DNA of 64,000 bases from Pseudomonas sp. VD-NE ins (GTDB lineage Bacteria; Pseudomonadota; Gammaproteobacteria; Pseudomonadales; Pseudomonadaceae). This document shows positions 1 to 9,359 of the stretch, piece after piece. Every line of letters starts with the position of its first letter. Positions within the stretch are counted from its first letter, which is position 1. The position numbers and the translations under genes are program-made. Under the pieces are notes generated by a model that was not told the origin of the DNA, did not search any database, and saw only the letters and a program-made list of their open reading frames with translations. The stretch is from the NCBI RefSeq assembly GCF_031882575.1, contig NZ_CP134772.1:4421001-4485000 (forward strand), in the 5' to 3' direction.

Positions 1-3000
1 GTTGCGCCGTCGACCGCGAGGTTCAAGCCTTGGCTGGCACTGATACCGGACGCCTGCGCAACGCTGTCCTTGTGCGCGTACTCACCCTGCACTTTCAGCG
101 TCGGTTTGTAGTCGGTGCCGGCGAGCTTCTCTTTGTCGCTCGGTGGATTTTTCTTCGCAGTCAGGCCCAGATCGACATCGACCTTGGCGTGGTTGCTGCT
201 GTCCTGACGGCTTTCGACGGTCAGATCACCCGCGACCTTGCCGCTGACAGTTTTCGCGTCGATCTGCGCACCCGAAAGCTGTGCATCACCGGCGCTGTTC
301 AACACCACGCTGTCAGCCTTGATCTGACTATTCTGCTGGGTGCCGCCTTGCAGGTAATCCACGCCCACTTTGGCCCCGGCGTTGAAATCATGATCGCTGC
401 TGGCCTTTTCATCGGCTGCCGTTGGGGTCTTGCTGCTCAGTTTGCCGCCGGCGTTCAACGCGACATTCCAGTTATTGCGGTTGTCGCTGGACTGCGCCGA
501 TTCCTGCACATAACCGCCCTTCTGCGCGTCGATGTTGACGTTCGGTGCGCTGACTTGCGTGCCTTGCAGATGAACCGAATCACCGTTCAGGACAATGCCG
601 TTCTCGCTGTTGAGCTGGCCACCGCTGAGGGTTTTCGAATCCTCGTTGACTCGACCGATATTGAAATTGCCGCTCAGATTGCCGCCCTGATCACGGCTCT
701 TCTCGCTGCTGGTTTTGCTGCCGCCGCCCTTCAAGCCGCCGCCGAGATTACTGCCGGTGGCGGTGTGCGTATCGGTGGCCGCTTGCAGATCGAGCTTGCC
801 GTCGGCGTGCAAATCGATGGCGCCGGCGCTGTCGATTTTCGTGCCTTGCTGCACTTGATTGCCGCCGCTGCTGAGTTGCACAGGACCGTTGCCGCTGATG
901 CTCGCCACATGGGCCTGAGTGTCAGTGCTCTGCTTGCCGGTGTGATCGAGCTGGAAACCGGCGCCGAGGTCGACATTGGTGCCATCGTTACCCGGCAAGG
1001 TGCCGACCGTCAGCGAGCCATTGCCGCGCAGGCTGCTGTCGTTGCTGTTCTGACGGTCACTGGCCTGATTCAGCGCCAGATCACCGCCAGTCTTGATGCT
1101 TACACCGCCCTGCCCGCCGTCGAAACGGCTGCCTTCGAACTGCGCATCACCGCCGATCTTGATGTTCACACCCTGGCTGCCGGCATAAGCGCCGACGACG
1201 GCGGTGGAACTGTCCTTGCTCGACGCACTGCTGCCACCCGCGCCGCTGCCGGCGACATTCACGTCTTCACCGGTCTTTGTGTAGACGCGCACATCGACCT
1301 TGGCATCCACCGCGTTCGCGCTGCTGTTGTGCGTGTTGCTCGCGGCGTCGGCAAGCAGTTGGTCAGCGCTGATGTTCACTTGGCCGGCGCTGGCGTTGTA
1401 CTGGGTGCCTTGGTCGTGCAGCGTGCCAGTGGTTTTCACATCGACCGTGCCGCCGTCAAAACGGCTGATCACAGCGTTGTTGTTTTGCTCGGTTTTGCTA
1501 GCGCTGCCGTGACCGACTGCGACGTCGATACCGACATTCGGCTGACCGAGATTGGCCAGTGCATCCTTGTCCGGCACCTTGCCGTTGAGCACGTCCTTGA
1601 CCGCGCCCGCGATTGGCCGGGCGATGTCTTTGTACTCGACGTTGGCGCCGATGTCCGCCGACCAGTTGCTGTCGTTGTGCGTGCTGCTTTCGCTGTTGCT
1701 GGCCGCGCGGTTGTCGATCTCGTTGGCGGCGACGTTCAGACCGTTGCCAGCCTTGAGTTGTGCGCCTTCGGTAGCGAGTTTGTCGGCATTGATCGTCAGG
1801 CTACCGTTGCTCTGCACACTGCTGGTTTGCGCAGTGGATTTGCTGGTCGAATCCTGCGCCGTGCTGTGGGCGAAATCGACGCCACTGCCAGCACGGTCGA
1901 GGCCGCCGGTGTAGTAGAAACCGCCGCCAGTGCTGGAGGTGTCGGTGGCGGTTTTGTGGCTGTCGGCTTCGGCGAGCAACGACACATTTTTGCCGCTCAA
2001 CGTCGTGTCGCCTGCGGTGGATTTCACCTCCGCGCCTTTGAGCGTGACGTCACCGCCCGCCTTCACCTGCACGCTGCCACCGCTGAGGCTGGAGCCTTGC
2101 TGGGTGACGTCGTTGCGGGTGACGGTTTGCTGTTTGTCTTCGTAGTGAATCCCGGCGCGATACTGCTCCGGCGTTTGCTCCTTGGCGTACGCATCAAAGC
2201 CACGGGTTTGCGTGGTGTCGCTGCTGTCGTGAGTGTTCTGCGCGGAATGCACATTGACGTCGCCCGCCGCGTCGGCCGTCAGCGTCCCGTCAGCCTTGAC
2301 CGTCGAACCCGCCAGTTCGATGTCCTTGGCGCTTTTGAGCTTGAGGTTGCTGTCGGACACCAGTTCGCTGCGCACGGTGCTGCTGTCTCGGCTGTTCTGC
2401 CGCGACTCGTCCTTGCTGATGCCGAAGAACTTGCTGTCCTTGTCATGGTTGTTGCTGTGCGAGGTGTCCTGCACACCATCGATCACCAGCGAACCCTTGT
2501 CGCTGATCACGCTGGCGTCGGTGCCGCCACGCACCTGGCTGCCGCTGATGCGCACGTCGTCAGCCTTGACGATCAGTTTGCCGGTGGCGTTGATTTTGCT
2601 GCCCTGATGCTGGGTCTTGCCCTTGTCGGCATCGCCGGTCTTGCCAAAGAAACCACCGCCGACCAGGTCACCGGAGTAACTATTGTCGCTGCTGCGATTG
2701 GTTCGTGTGGCGGTACTGATTTCCACTTGTTTGCCGGCCAGTTGCAAGTCGCCGGCGCTGGTCAATTCGGCGCCTTCGGAGCGCAATAATGCGGCGGTTT
2801 GCAGGGCGATGTTGCCGGCCTTCAACTGGCTGGTGACGCTGCGCTGTTCTTCGCTGCTGCTGTTCCAGTCGGCTTTCCACAGGTGCTTGCGGTGGTTGCC
2901 TTGATCAGTCTGGGTGTGGCTTTCAGTGGCGGCGGTCAGCCGCAGATCGCCGCCGCTTTGCACGTCGAGATTTTTCGCTGCTTCGACTTTGGCGGCTTTC

Positions 3001-4223
3001 AGTTCGGTGTCTTTGCCGGACGTCAACTTGGCGTCGCGGCTGGCGACAATCTGGCTGCCGTGTTGACGCGATTCACTGTCGGTCTGGGTGCGATCGTAGG
3101 TTTCCCAAGTGATGCCGATGGTGCTGTTGCTCCAGTTTTCTCGCTTTTCCTGAAGCTTGCGGCTTTCGACCGTCGACAGGGTCAGATTGCGTTTGGCCTC
3201 TACGGTGACGTCGCGAGCGCTGACATCGGCAGCGGCCAACGTCAGATCCTTGCCGCTGTGCAAGCCGACGTCGCCCTGACTACTGCGGATACCGGCGCGG
3301 GTCACGTCGAGGCTGTTGGCCACGGCTTCACCGCTGACACTCAAGTCACCGGCCGAGCGAATCTGCACGCCGTCACGCCCGGCGACTTGCACCGCGCCCA
3401 CCCGCACGCCCGCGCCTTCGGCGGTGCTGACAATATTGATTCGCCCGGCCTGCATCGCGCCGAACAGGCTGGCGTCGATGCGTTGATCAGACGTGTTGCC
3501 CGCCGGATCCACGGCTTTCACCTGACCGCTGGCGTAATCGACCTGATTGCGTCCCACCGTGAGGTTCAACTGATCGCGTGCAGTGATCGCGCCCTGGCTG
3601 TCGATACGCGGCGCGATGAGGTTGATCGAGCCCTCACCGTTGCGCAGGCCACCGCCCTGAATCTGCAACTGACCGCTGGCATCGCGGCTGTTCAGACTTT
3701 GCAGTTTGCCGTCATTCAACTCCGGACGACCGACCACCAGATTGGCATTCGGCGTGTTGATGAAACTGCCGCCATTGACCGAGATGCCGTTGGGGTTGGC
3801 CAGCACGTAATCGGCTGCGCGGCCGAAGATTTCCTGCGCGCCATTGATCGCGGACGGATTGCGACTGATCACTTCGTTGAGGATCACGCTCGCCGCCTGC
3901 CCTTGCAGTTGCGGGTTGGCCGCCAGTTGCCCGGCCAGTTGCGATTGCCCGGCCTGCAAGGCGTTGTTCAGCACCAGGCCCTGGCGGTCGACGTTGTAGT
4001 CGAGGAACTGGTTGTGCGACAGGCCCGAACCGTTGGGCGCGACGATGTTGACGATGGGCACACCGCCCTGGGTCTGCAATTGCGCAGTGCCGCCGGGTCC
4101 TGGTGCGACCACGACGCCGCCGGCGAGCGCGCTCGGCAGATGCACGGCGAAGAACAGGCTGGCAATCGCCCAGCGCAATTTGCCCCGAGGGGAAAGATGA
4201 AATGCAAAGGTGTGTGCTGGCAT
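1..4223 (-). CDS. Two-partner secretion exoprotein, filamentous haemagglutinin/CdiA-like (TpsA), C-terminus outside the window
   Basis: Only the first about 1407 residues are in the window; the gene runs off the left edge. The start at 4223 follows a GGAG sequence about 8 bases upstream. A signal sequence (LRWAIASLFFAVHLPSALA) is followed by the TPS secretion domain, with NPNGI at about residue 145 in the context NPNGISVNGGSF and NxxL-type stretches such as NPSAING. The rest is a long array of degenerate beta-helix repeats rich in G, D, S, N and T (SGGDLRLTAA, AGDLQLAG, KAGGDVTLKGAEV). The family is secreted through a TpsB Omp85-type pore and forms adhesins or contact-dependent inhibition toxins. 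The transporter gene lies directly upstream on the same strand. Whether this is an adhesin or a CdiA toxin depends on the missing C-terminus. Confidence 0.9.
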   Translation of the reverse strand, partial: MPAHTFAFHLSPRGKLRWAIASLFFAVHLPSALAGGVVVAPGPGGTAQLQTQGGVPIVNIVAPNGSGLSHNQFLDYNVDRQGLVLNNALQAGQSQLAGQLAANPQLQGQAASVILNEVISRNPSAINGAQEIFGRAADYVLANPNGISVNGGSFINTPNANLVVGRPELNDGKLQSLNSRDASGQLQIQGGGLRNGEGSINLIAPRIDSQGAITARDQLNLTVGRNQVDYASGQVKAVDPAGNTSDQRIDASLFGAMQAGRINIVSTAEGAGVRVGAVQVAGRDGVQIRSAGDLSVSGEAVANSLDVTRAGIRSSQGDVGLHSGKDLTLAAADVSARDVTVEAKRNLTLSTVESRKLQEKRENWSNSTIGITWETYDRTQTDSESRQHGSQIVASRDAKLTSGKDTELKAAKVEAAKNLDVQSGGDLRLTAATESHTQTDQGNHRKHLWKADWNSSSEEQRSVTSQLKAGNIALQTAALLRSEGAELTSAGDLQLAGKQVEISTATRTNRSSDNSYSGDLVGGGFFGKTGDADKGKTQHQGSKINATGKLIVKADDVRISGSQVRGGTDASVISDKGSLVIDGVQDTSHSNNHDKDSKFFGISKDESRQNSRDSSTVRSELVSDSNLKLKSAKDIELAGSTVKADGTLTADAAGDVNVHSAQNTHDSSDTTQTRGFDAYAKEQTPEQYRAGIHYEDKQQTVTRNDVTQQGSSLSGGSVQVKAGGDVTLKGAEVKSTAGDTTLSGKNVSLLAEADSHKTATDTSSTGGGFYYTGGLDRAGSGVDFAHSTAQDSTSKSTAQTSSVQSNGSLTINADKLATEGAQLKAGNGLNVAANEIDNRAASNSESSTHNDSNWSADIGANVEYKDIARPIAGAVKDVLNGKVPDKDALANLGQPNVGIDVAVGHGSASKTEQNNNAVISRFDGGTVDVKTTGTLHDQGTQYNASAGQVNISADQLLADAASNTHNSSANAVDAKVDVRVYTKTGEDVNVAGSGAGGSSASSKDSSTAVVGAYAGSQGVNIKIGGDAQFEGSRFDGGQGGVSIKTGGDLALNQASDRQNSNDSSLRGNGSLTVGTLPGNDGTNVDLGAGFQLDHTGKQSTDTQAHVASISGNGPVQLSSGGNQVQQGTKIDSAGAIDLHADGKLDLQAATDTHTATGSNLGGGLKGGGSKTSSEKSRDQGGNLSGNFNIGRVNEDSKTLSGGQLNSENGIVLNGDSVHLQGTQVSAPNVNIDAQKGGYVQESAQSSDNRNNWNVALNAGGKLSSKTPTAADEKASSDHDFNAGAKVGVDYLQGGTQQNSQIKADSVVLNSAGDAQLSGAQIDAKTVSGKVAGDLTVESRQDSSNHAKVDVDLGLTAKKNPPSDKEKLAGTDYKPTLKVQGEYAHKDSVAQASGISASQGLNLAVDGA

Positions 4224-4320
4224 AAAAACGTCTCCATGTGAGTACGGCATCACGTTGCGCGTTTAGTCTTGGCCGTGGCTGACGCGCTCAGATCCGACGG
4301 CTGTTTGTTCACTGCGTTGT

Positions 4321-6048
4321 TCAGATTTGCAGGCCCACGCGCATCAGCCAGGTCTCTGGCTCGTGCTGCAGACCGTTCGGGGTGTTGAGGGCACGCTGGT
4401 AATCGACGTCGACTTGCAGATTCTTCCAGCCCAGATTCAGGCCGACACTGGCGCCGCTCAGGCGTTGGCCCTGCGCGCCGTGATCAGCCTTGATCCAGCC
4501 GTGGTCGAGGCCCACACGCGGGGTGATCTGCAGCGGCCACTCAATGCGCATCGGCAGGCGCAAGGTGTTGCGCCAGATCGCGCCGCTGGCGCCGGAGGCA
4601 CTGCTGACCCGGTAGCCGCGCACCGCCGAATCGTCGGTGCCGAGCAACTGTTCGATCGCTGGCAGCGGGTCCGGGCTGTACTGCAAATTGAGTTGGCTCT
4701 GCCACTGCCACGCCTGCGCGCCGAACTGACCGTTACGCCATTGGCTGAGGCCGGCTCGGTACTTGCGGAACTGCGCCTTGGGCAAATTGTTGATCTGCTG
4801 CTGTGAATCGTCGTCGGCGCCAAACCAGCGCAGGCCTTGGGCGTAATTGACGTCGAGGTTCCACACCGCGCGGTCGAGCCAGAACAGATTGAGCCCGGCC
4901 TCGGCCACGGTCAGGGTCGGGCTCTGAATGCCGAGGCGAACGTCTTGCAGATAGCTGTCGACATCCTTGTGCGCCAGTTGCAGGTTGGCGCTGAGCTGAC
5001 GGCTCTGGTCGCGCCACAACACACGGTCGGCGCGCAGGCTGACCTGGTCGGTAATGCCGGTGCTGTGAAAGGTCACGCTCGGCAGTTTGAACGGCGCGCG
5101 ATATTCGGCGTGGCTGGCGAACACGCTGTAGGTCCAGTAGCCGTAAGGGATCGCGTAATACAGGCTGGCATTGCGGCTGTAGCGGTCACCCTGATTGAGG
5201 GTGTCGCTGGCGCTGAGGCTCAACAAGTCGTTGAGTTGCAACGGGCTGTCGAGACTGAGGCTGACGGTGTCGCGATCCCGTCCGGTACTGGCGCTGCCGA
5301 GGTTGTCGATGCCCGCGTTCAAGGCCCAGCGCGAATGCGCGGCGGTGCGAGAGCGCAGGATGATCCGCGAGGCGCCGGGCTGGCTACCGGGGGCGATGTC
5401 GGCGGTCAGATCAATCGAGCGCAGGCGATTCAGTTGATCGAGGCCCTGTTCCAGATCGCGCAGGTTCAACGGCTCGCCGAGCATTCCCGGGAACGCGCCA
5501 CCCAACGAAACCGGCAGACTTTGATCGGCCAGTTCGATGGACTCGATGTAGCCTTCGTCAACACGGATATCCAGCGACTGCCCCGCTGCCGGTGCGCTGA
5601 TCAGATACGGGCGGCTGGCGATGTAGCCCTTGTCGACGTAGCTCGCGGTGATGGTCGCGAGCAGATGATTGATCTGGCCGACGCCCATGCACGGCGCCAG
5701 CAGCGGTTTGATCCGCGCGTTGAGTTTGTCGCTGTCGATCAGCGTAACGCCGCCGATCCGCGTGCCGCTCAACGGCCAGCAACGTTCATCGGGAGCAACT
5801 GTTTGCGGGATGGCCGGGATGATCGGCGTCGGGCCGAACGCGCCGCGCTCCAATTGCCGTTTTCTTTGCTCAAGTTGCAGTTGTTGCAGATCGCGCTGTT
5901 GCTGTTGCTGCTGGCGCAGCACTTCCTGACCCGGCGCGACAGGTTCGGCCGCGTCAATCGAGGAGGCACAGACACTCAACACGACGGCCGACAACAGCGG
6001 GCAAAGCGTGGAACGACGACGGAAAACAGCGCGAAACGGATACGGCAC
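4321..6048 (-). CDS. Two-partner secretion outer-membrane transporter, ShlB/FhaC family (TpsB)
   Basis: 575 residues, the usual size for FhaC/ShlB proteins. An N-terminal signal peptide (hydrophobic LLSAVVLSVCASS, cleavage near residue 33) precedes a Gln-rich linker (about 45-65). A POTRA region follows (about 85-230, with GGVTLIDSDKLNARIKPLL and DEGYIESIEL). The C-terminal half is a 16-strand beta-barrel and carries the family motif VRGYR, which in FhaC lies at the tip of loop L6 and is needed for secretion. The protein ends in an aromatic/hydrophobic residue pattern as expected for an outer-membrane barrel. It lies 97 bases upstream of the exoprotein gene on the same strand, so it very likely exports that protein across the outer membrane. 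Confidence 0.93.
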   Translation of the reverse strand: MPYPFRAVFRRRSTLCPLLSAVVLSVCASSIDAAEPVAPGQEVLRQQQQQQRDLQQLQLEQRKRQLERGAFGPTPIIPAIPQTVAPDERCWPLSGTRIGGVTLIDSDKLNARIKPLLAPCMGVGQINHLLATITASYVDKGYIASRPYLISAPAAGQSLDIRVDEGYIESIELADQSLPVSLGGAFPGMLGEPLNLRDLEQGLDQLNRLRSIDLTADIAPGSQPGASRIILRSRTAAHSRWALNAGIDNLGSASTGRDRDTVSLSLDSPLQLNDLLSLSASDTLNQGDRYSRNASLYYAIPYGYWTYSVFASHAEYRAPFKLPSVTFHSTGITDQVSLRADRVLWRDQSRQLSANLQLAHKDVDSYLQDVRLGIQSPTLTVAEAGLNLFWLDRAVWNLDVNYAQGLRWFGADDDSQQQINNLPKAQFRKYRAGLSQWRNGQFGAQAWQWQSQLNLQYSPDPLPAIEQLLGTDDSAVRGYRVSSASGASGAIWRNTLRLPMRIEWPLQITPRVGLDHGWIKADHGAQGQRLSGASVGLNLGWKNLQVDVDYQRALNTPNGLQHEPETWLMRVGLQI

Positions 6049-6156
6049 GCAACATCCTTGCGATCATAAAATGGCGTAATGCCATGTCATCAATGATCGT
6101 GATAGTCGGAGCCCTCCTACACAAATGCAAGACGCTTCCTACAGCGCTTACATTTC

Positions 6157-7290
6157 TTAAACAATTGCTTTGCCTGGCTTTATTGTCAGCAGCAAGGCCA
6201 CGGCGCTGCACACTATCAGGGTTTCCCCGAGAGCTTGAGACCAGCCGGAGAGCATCAGCCCTGTGCCGATCAGCAAGTAATACATCAAGCCCAACAACGC
6301 CCCGGCGGTGCCCAATCGATCAGCGTAATCGGCCAGCGCCGCACCGAGAATGTTGGGGATCGCCAAGCCGAACGCCAATACCACCAACAGCATCGGCAGG
6401 ACGAACGCGACACTGTTCTGCAGCGACCACACGCCCACGCCACCGAGCAACGCGATGCCGCCCGCGAGGCGAATCAACTGCAATGCCTTGAACCCGGCTG
6501 TCAATAAACGCCGGTTGAACCATGCTCCAAAACCTGAGCCCAGCGCGAGGATCACGCCGCTGTAACCGAACACACTGGCGTTCACCTCCAGCCGCTGAAA
6601 CATGAACGGGCCGAGGCTGTAATAACTGAACAACGCCACGTTGAATGACGCGATCCACAGCGCCGAGCGCCAGATTCCCGGGTCACGCAACATGCGCCCT
6701 GACGTTTCGAACAGGCAGACGTGCGGTGGTTGTTCCGCTCGGGTTTCCGGCAAGGCGTACACACTCCACAACCAGAGCAGCGTGGCCAATAACAGCAAGG
6801 CGCCGAGCACACCGCGATAACCAAAGGCCTGAACCAGACCGGCGCCACTGAACAAACCAATCGCCGGACTGGCCGCCAGCGCAATGCCCACCAACGAAAA
6901 CACCTGCGCCAGTTCGGCGCCTTTGAAGCGGTCGCGCAACACGGTTTGCGTGACCACCGAGCCCACCGCCGCACCGAATGCCGCCAACATCTGCGCCAGT
7001 AACAAGCCGTTGAAACTGCTGACCCGCAGGCCTAAAAGCGTGGCAATCGCATAGATTGCCAGGCCCGCGAGCATCGCCGGGCGCCGACCGATGCGATCAC
7101 ACAAACGCCCCCACACCACCACCCCGACAGCAAACGCGAGGAAATACACCGACAACGTCTGCGCGGCGGCTTGCGGGCCAACGTTAAACACACGCCCGAT
7201 ATCACCGAGCGCAGGGCTGTACAGGGTTTGCGCGATCTGCGGAAACATCAGCAGCGAAATCGCCAGCCACAGGAAATGTCTGTTGTTCAT
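6157..7290 (-). CDS. MFS drug-efflux transporter, DHA1 (Bcr/CflA-like) family
   Basis: 377 residues with about 12 hydrophobic segments. The MFS signature between TM2 and TM3 is clear (WGRLCDRIGRRPAM at about residues 60-73). The N-terminus (LAISLLMFPQIAQTLYSPAL) fits the Bcr/CflA group of proton-driven inner-membrane exporters. The start at 7290 lies about 100 bases from a divergent AraC-type regulator, an arrangement in which the regulator often controls the pump. The substrate cannot be told from sequence. Family assignment is firm; the physiological role is inference. Confidence 0.88.
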   Translation of the reverse strand: MNNRHFLWLAISLLMFPQIAQTLYSPALGDIGRVFNVGPQAAAQTLSVYFLAFAVGVVVWGRLCDRIGRRPAMLAGLAIYAIATLLGLRVSSFNGLLLAQMLAAFGAAVGSVVTQTVLRDRFKGAELAQVFSLVGIALAASPAIGLFSGAGLVQAFGYRGVLGALLLLATLLWLWSVYALPETRAEQPPHVCLFETSGRMLRDPGIWRSALWIASFNVALFSYYSLGPFMFQRLEVNASVFGYSGVILALGSGFGAWFNRRLLTAGFKALQLIRLAGGIALLGGVGVWSLQNSVAFVLPMLLVVLAFGLAIPNILGAALADYADRLGTAGALLGLMYYLLIGTGLMLSGWSQALGETLIVCSAVALLLTIKPGKAIV

Positions 7291-7388
7291 TCTTCATCAC
7301 TCCTCACATAAATCGCCGAGGAGTTTAAGAATCGGTGAGTGGCGTATTATCCGAACCCTGCCAACTAATCGCTGAAATCGGACAACCC

Positions 7389-8153
7389 ATGGCTTGGCTC
7401 GACGCCCACGCAACCTTTGACGCTGATCGCTTTCAGGCACCGGTGATTGGCATCGCCTCGACTTTGAGTGATCACAATTCCGGCCTGCACCGTCATCAAC
7501 GCGGGCAATTGCTGTACACGCGACAAGGCTGCACGCGGATTACCCTGGCGCAGCAGTTGTGTCTGCTGCCGCCGTCGCGGGCGGCGTGGATTCCGCCGGG
7601 TGTCAGCCATCGTGCGGTGATGCAGCAAAGTGTCGATTACCGCTCGATCTACCTGATCCCCGAACTGTGCGCCGAGTTGCCGCAGCAGGTCTGCGTGATT
7701 GAAGTCAGCCCGTTGTTGCGTGCGGTGCTGGAACCGATGGCGCTGGCCGATTTCGCCAGCGATTGGCAGCAAGGCAAATTCGTCCATCTGCTCGGCCTGT
7801 GCCTGAACGAAATCGCTGACGCGGCGCAGCAACCGATGCTGTTGCCGTTACCTCAGGACAAGCGCCTGGCGCCGCTGCTGAAAACGCCGGATCGACTGCC
7901 ACCGGAACTGCAAGTGCTGGAGCAGCAGATCGGCGCCAGCAGTCGCACCATCGGGCGAATCTTCCAGCGCGAAACCGGCATGAGTTATCAGCAATGGCGC
8001 CAGCAGTGGCGCTTGATGCGCGCGATGGAATTGCTCGCCACCGGACGCAGCCTGAGTTACTGCGCTTTTGAAACGGGTTTTGCCAGCGACAGCGCCTTCA
8101 TCGCCTTCTTCAAATCCATGACCGGCAGCACACCGGGCCACTGGCTCAAATGA
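7389..8153 (+). CDS. AraC-family transcriptional regulator
   Basis: 254 residues from the ATG at 7389. A GTG at 7335 would add 18 residues, but the homology-like part starts with MAWLDAHATFDADRF. The N-terminal half is a cupin-like sensor (HRHQRGQLLYTRQGC, then PPSRAAWIPPGVSH, typical of AraC_binding domains). The C-terminal about 100 residues hold the double helix-turn-helix: first helix pair in LEQQIGASSRTIGRIFQRE, second in YCAFETGFASDSAFIAFFK, ending in the conserved STPGHW-type tail. The layout resembles NimR/YeaM-type regulators that sit divergent to an MFS pump, as here. Control of the pump at 6157-7290 is likely but inferred. Confidence 0.88.
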   Translation: MAWLDAHATFDADRFQAPVIGIASTLSDHNSGLHRHQRGQLLYTRQGCTRITLAQQLCLLPPSRAAWIPPGVSHRAVMQQSVDYRSIYLIPELCAELPQQVCVIEVSPLLRAVLEPMALADFASDWQQGKFVHLLGLCLNEIADAAQQPMLLPLPQDKRLAPLLKTPDRLPPELQVLEQQIGASSRTIGRIFQRETGMSYQQWRQQWRLMRAMELLATGRSLSYCAFETGFASDSAFIAFFKSMTGSTPGHWLK

Positions 8154-8206
8154 ACAACTGACGATCGGCGTCAGAAATCATTTGCGACTAAATATTACCT
8201 GCGTCA

Positions 8207-8222
8207 TATTACAACCGTAATA
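8207..8222. promoter_or_regulatory. Perfect inverted repeat upstream of the EmrAB-like operon
   Basis: TATTAC and GTAATA flank AACC in the 96-base gap between the AraC gene and the EmrA-like gene. An extra TATTAC occurs 14 bases upstream at 8193-8198. The position fits an operator for a repressor or activator of the efflux operon. The regulator is unknown; no MarR or LysR gene is adjacent, though the AraC protein just upstream is a candidate. Confidence 0.35.
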
Positions 8223-8249
8223 ACTACCCGTTTACCCAGGTAATCCGCC

Positions 8250-9359
8250 ATGACCAGCATGCCCAACCTCGAACCTGTTGTGGTAAAGACCAAGCCGCCC
8301 CTGCTTAAACGCTTGCTGCTTCCCGGCGCTGGTTTGCTCGCGCTGATCTTCGCCGGTGTGTACGCCGTGCACTGGTGGGGCGCCGGGCGTTTTCTCGAAG
8401 AAACCGACGATGCCTATATTGGTGGCGATGTCACGGTGATCGGGCCGAAAGTCGCCGGTTACATCGACGAAGTGCTGGTCAGCGACAACCAGCATGTGAA
8501 GGCCGGCGATGTGTTGATCCGCCTCGACGCCCGCGACTATCGCGCCAACCTCGCCAAGGCCGAAGGTGCCGTGGCCGCCGAAGAAGCGCTGCTGGCCAAC
8601 CTCGACGCCACCGAACAACTGCAACAAGCGGTGATCGGCCAGGCCCGCGCCGGCATCGATGCCGCCGGCGCAGAAACCGCGCGTTCGCGAGATGACAACG
8701 CGCGTTATAAACGCTTGGTAACCACCAATGCCGTGTCAGTGGAAAGCGCACAACGTGCCGACGCCACCTTCAAAACCGCACAAGCCTTGAGCGCCCGCGC
8801 CCAGGCCGAACTGCTTGCCGCGCAACGCCAACTGGCGGTGATCGACACCCAGAAACAACAGGCCCGCGCCGCCCTTCAACAAGCCCGAGCCGAGCGTGAT
8901 CTGGCGCAACTGAACCTCAGCTACACCGAACTGCGCGCACCGGTCGACGGCGTGATCGGCAACCGTCGCGCACGGGTCGGCGCCTATGCTCAGGCCGGTT
9001 CGCAACAATTGTCCGTGGTACCTGCCAGCGGTTTATGGGTCGATGCCAATTTCAAGGAAGACCAATTGGCGCGGATGAAACCCGGCCAGCGCGTGAGCAT
9101 CCGCGCCGACGTGCTCTCCGGTCAGGAATTCCACGGCCGTCTCGACAGCCTCGCCCCTGCCACCGGTTCCCAGTTCAGCGTGCTGCCGCCGGAAAACGCT
9201 ACCGGTAACTTCACCAAAATCGTCCAGCGTGTCCCGGTGCGCATCCTCCTCGACCCGGCTGATGGCGTGCTCGGTCACTTGCGCCCGGGCCTCTCGGTGA
9301 CGGCAGAAGTCGACACCCGCGCACAACCGGAAACCAGCGCCGTGGCCGTCGCGCCATGA
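8250..9359 (+). CDS. EmrA-like membrane-fusion (HlyD family) periplasmic adaptor
   Basis: 369 residues. A single N-terminal membrane anchor (about residues 25-47, LLLPGAGLLALIFAGVYAVHW) is followed by the biotinyl-lipoyl-like half motif TDDAYIGGDVTVIGPKVAGY. A long alpha-hairpin (about 100-215) is rich in Ala, Gln and Arg. The second lipoyl half (LSYTELRAPVDGVIGNRRA) and the beta-barrel segment (LWVDANFKEDQL) follow. The order and motifs match EmrA/VceA adaptors that connect a DHA2 pump with an outer-membrane channel. The stop overlaps the start of the pump gene by 4 bases (ATGA), showing translational coupling. No outer-membrane factor gene is next to it, so a TolC-like protein encoded elsewhere is needed. 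Confidence 0.92.
   Translation: MTSMPNLEPVVVKTKPPLLKRLLLPGAGLLALIFAGVYAVHWWGAGRFLEETDDAYIGGDVTVIGPKVAGYIDEVLVSDNQHVKAGDVLIRLDARDYRANLAKAEGAVAAEEALLANLDATEQLQQAVIGQARAGIDAAGAETARSRDDNARYKRLVTTNAVSVESAQRADATFKTAQALSARAQAELLAAQRQLAVIDTQKQQARAALQQARAERDLAQLNLSYTELRAPVDGVIGNRRARVGAYAQAGSQQLSVVPASGLWVDANFKEDQLARMKPGQRVSIRADVLSGQEFHGRLDSLAPATGSQFSVLPPENATGNFTKIVQRVPVRILLDPADGVLGHLRPGLSVTAEVDTRAQPETSAVAVAP

Noticed and set aside
30..4241. Two very long plus-strand open frames opposite the exoprotein gene
   Set aside because: They mirror the coding strand of the TPS exoprotein in phase with it, a GC-rich shadow effect. The minus strand has signal peptide, TPS motifs and repeats; the plus products show no domain.
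4837..6069. 410-codon plus-strand frame opposite the TpsB gene
   Set aside because: Antisense shadow of a convincing outer-membrane transporter; Leu/Ala/Arg-rich with no motif and no ribosome binding site.
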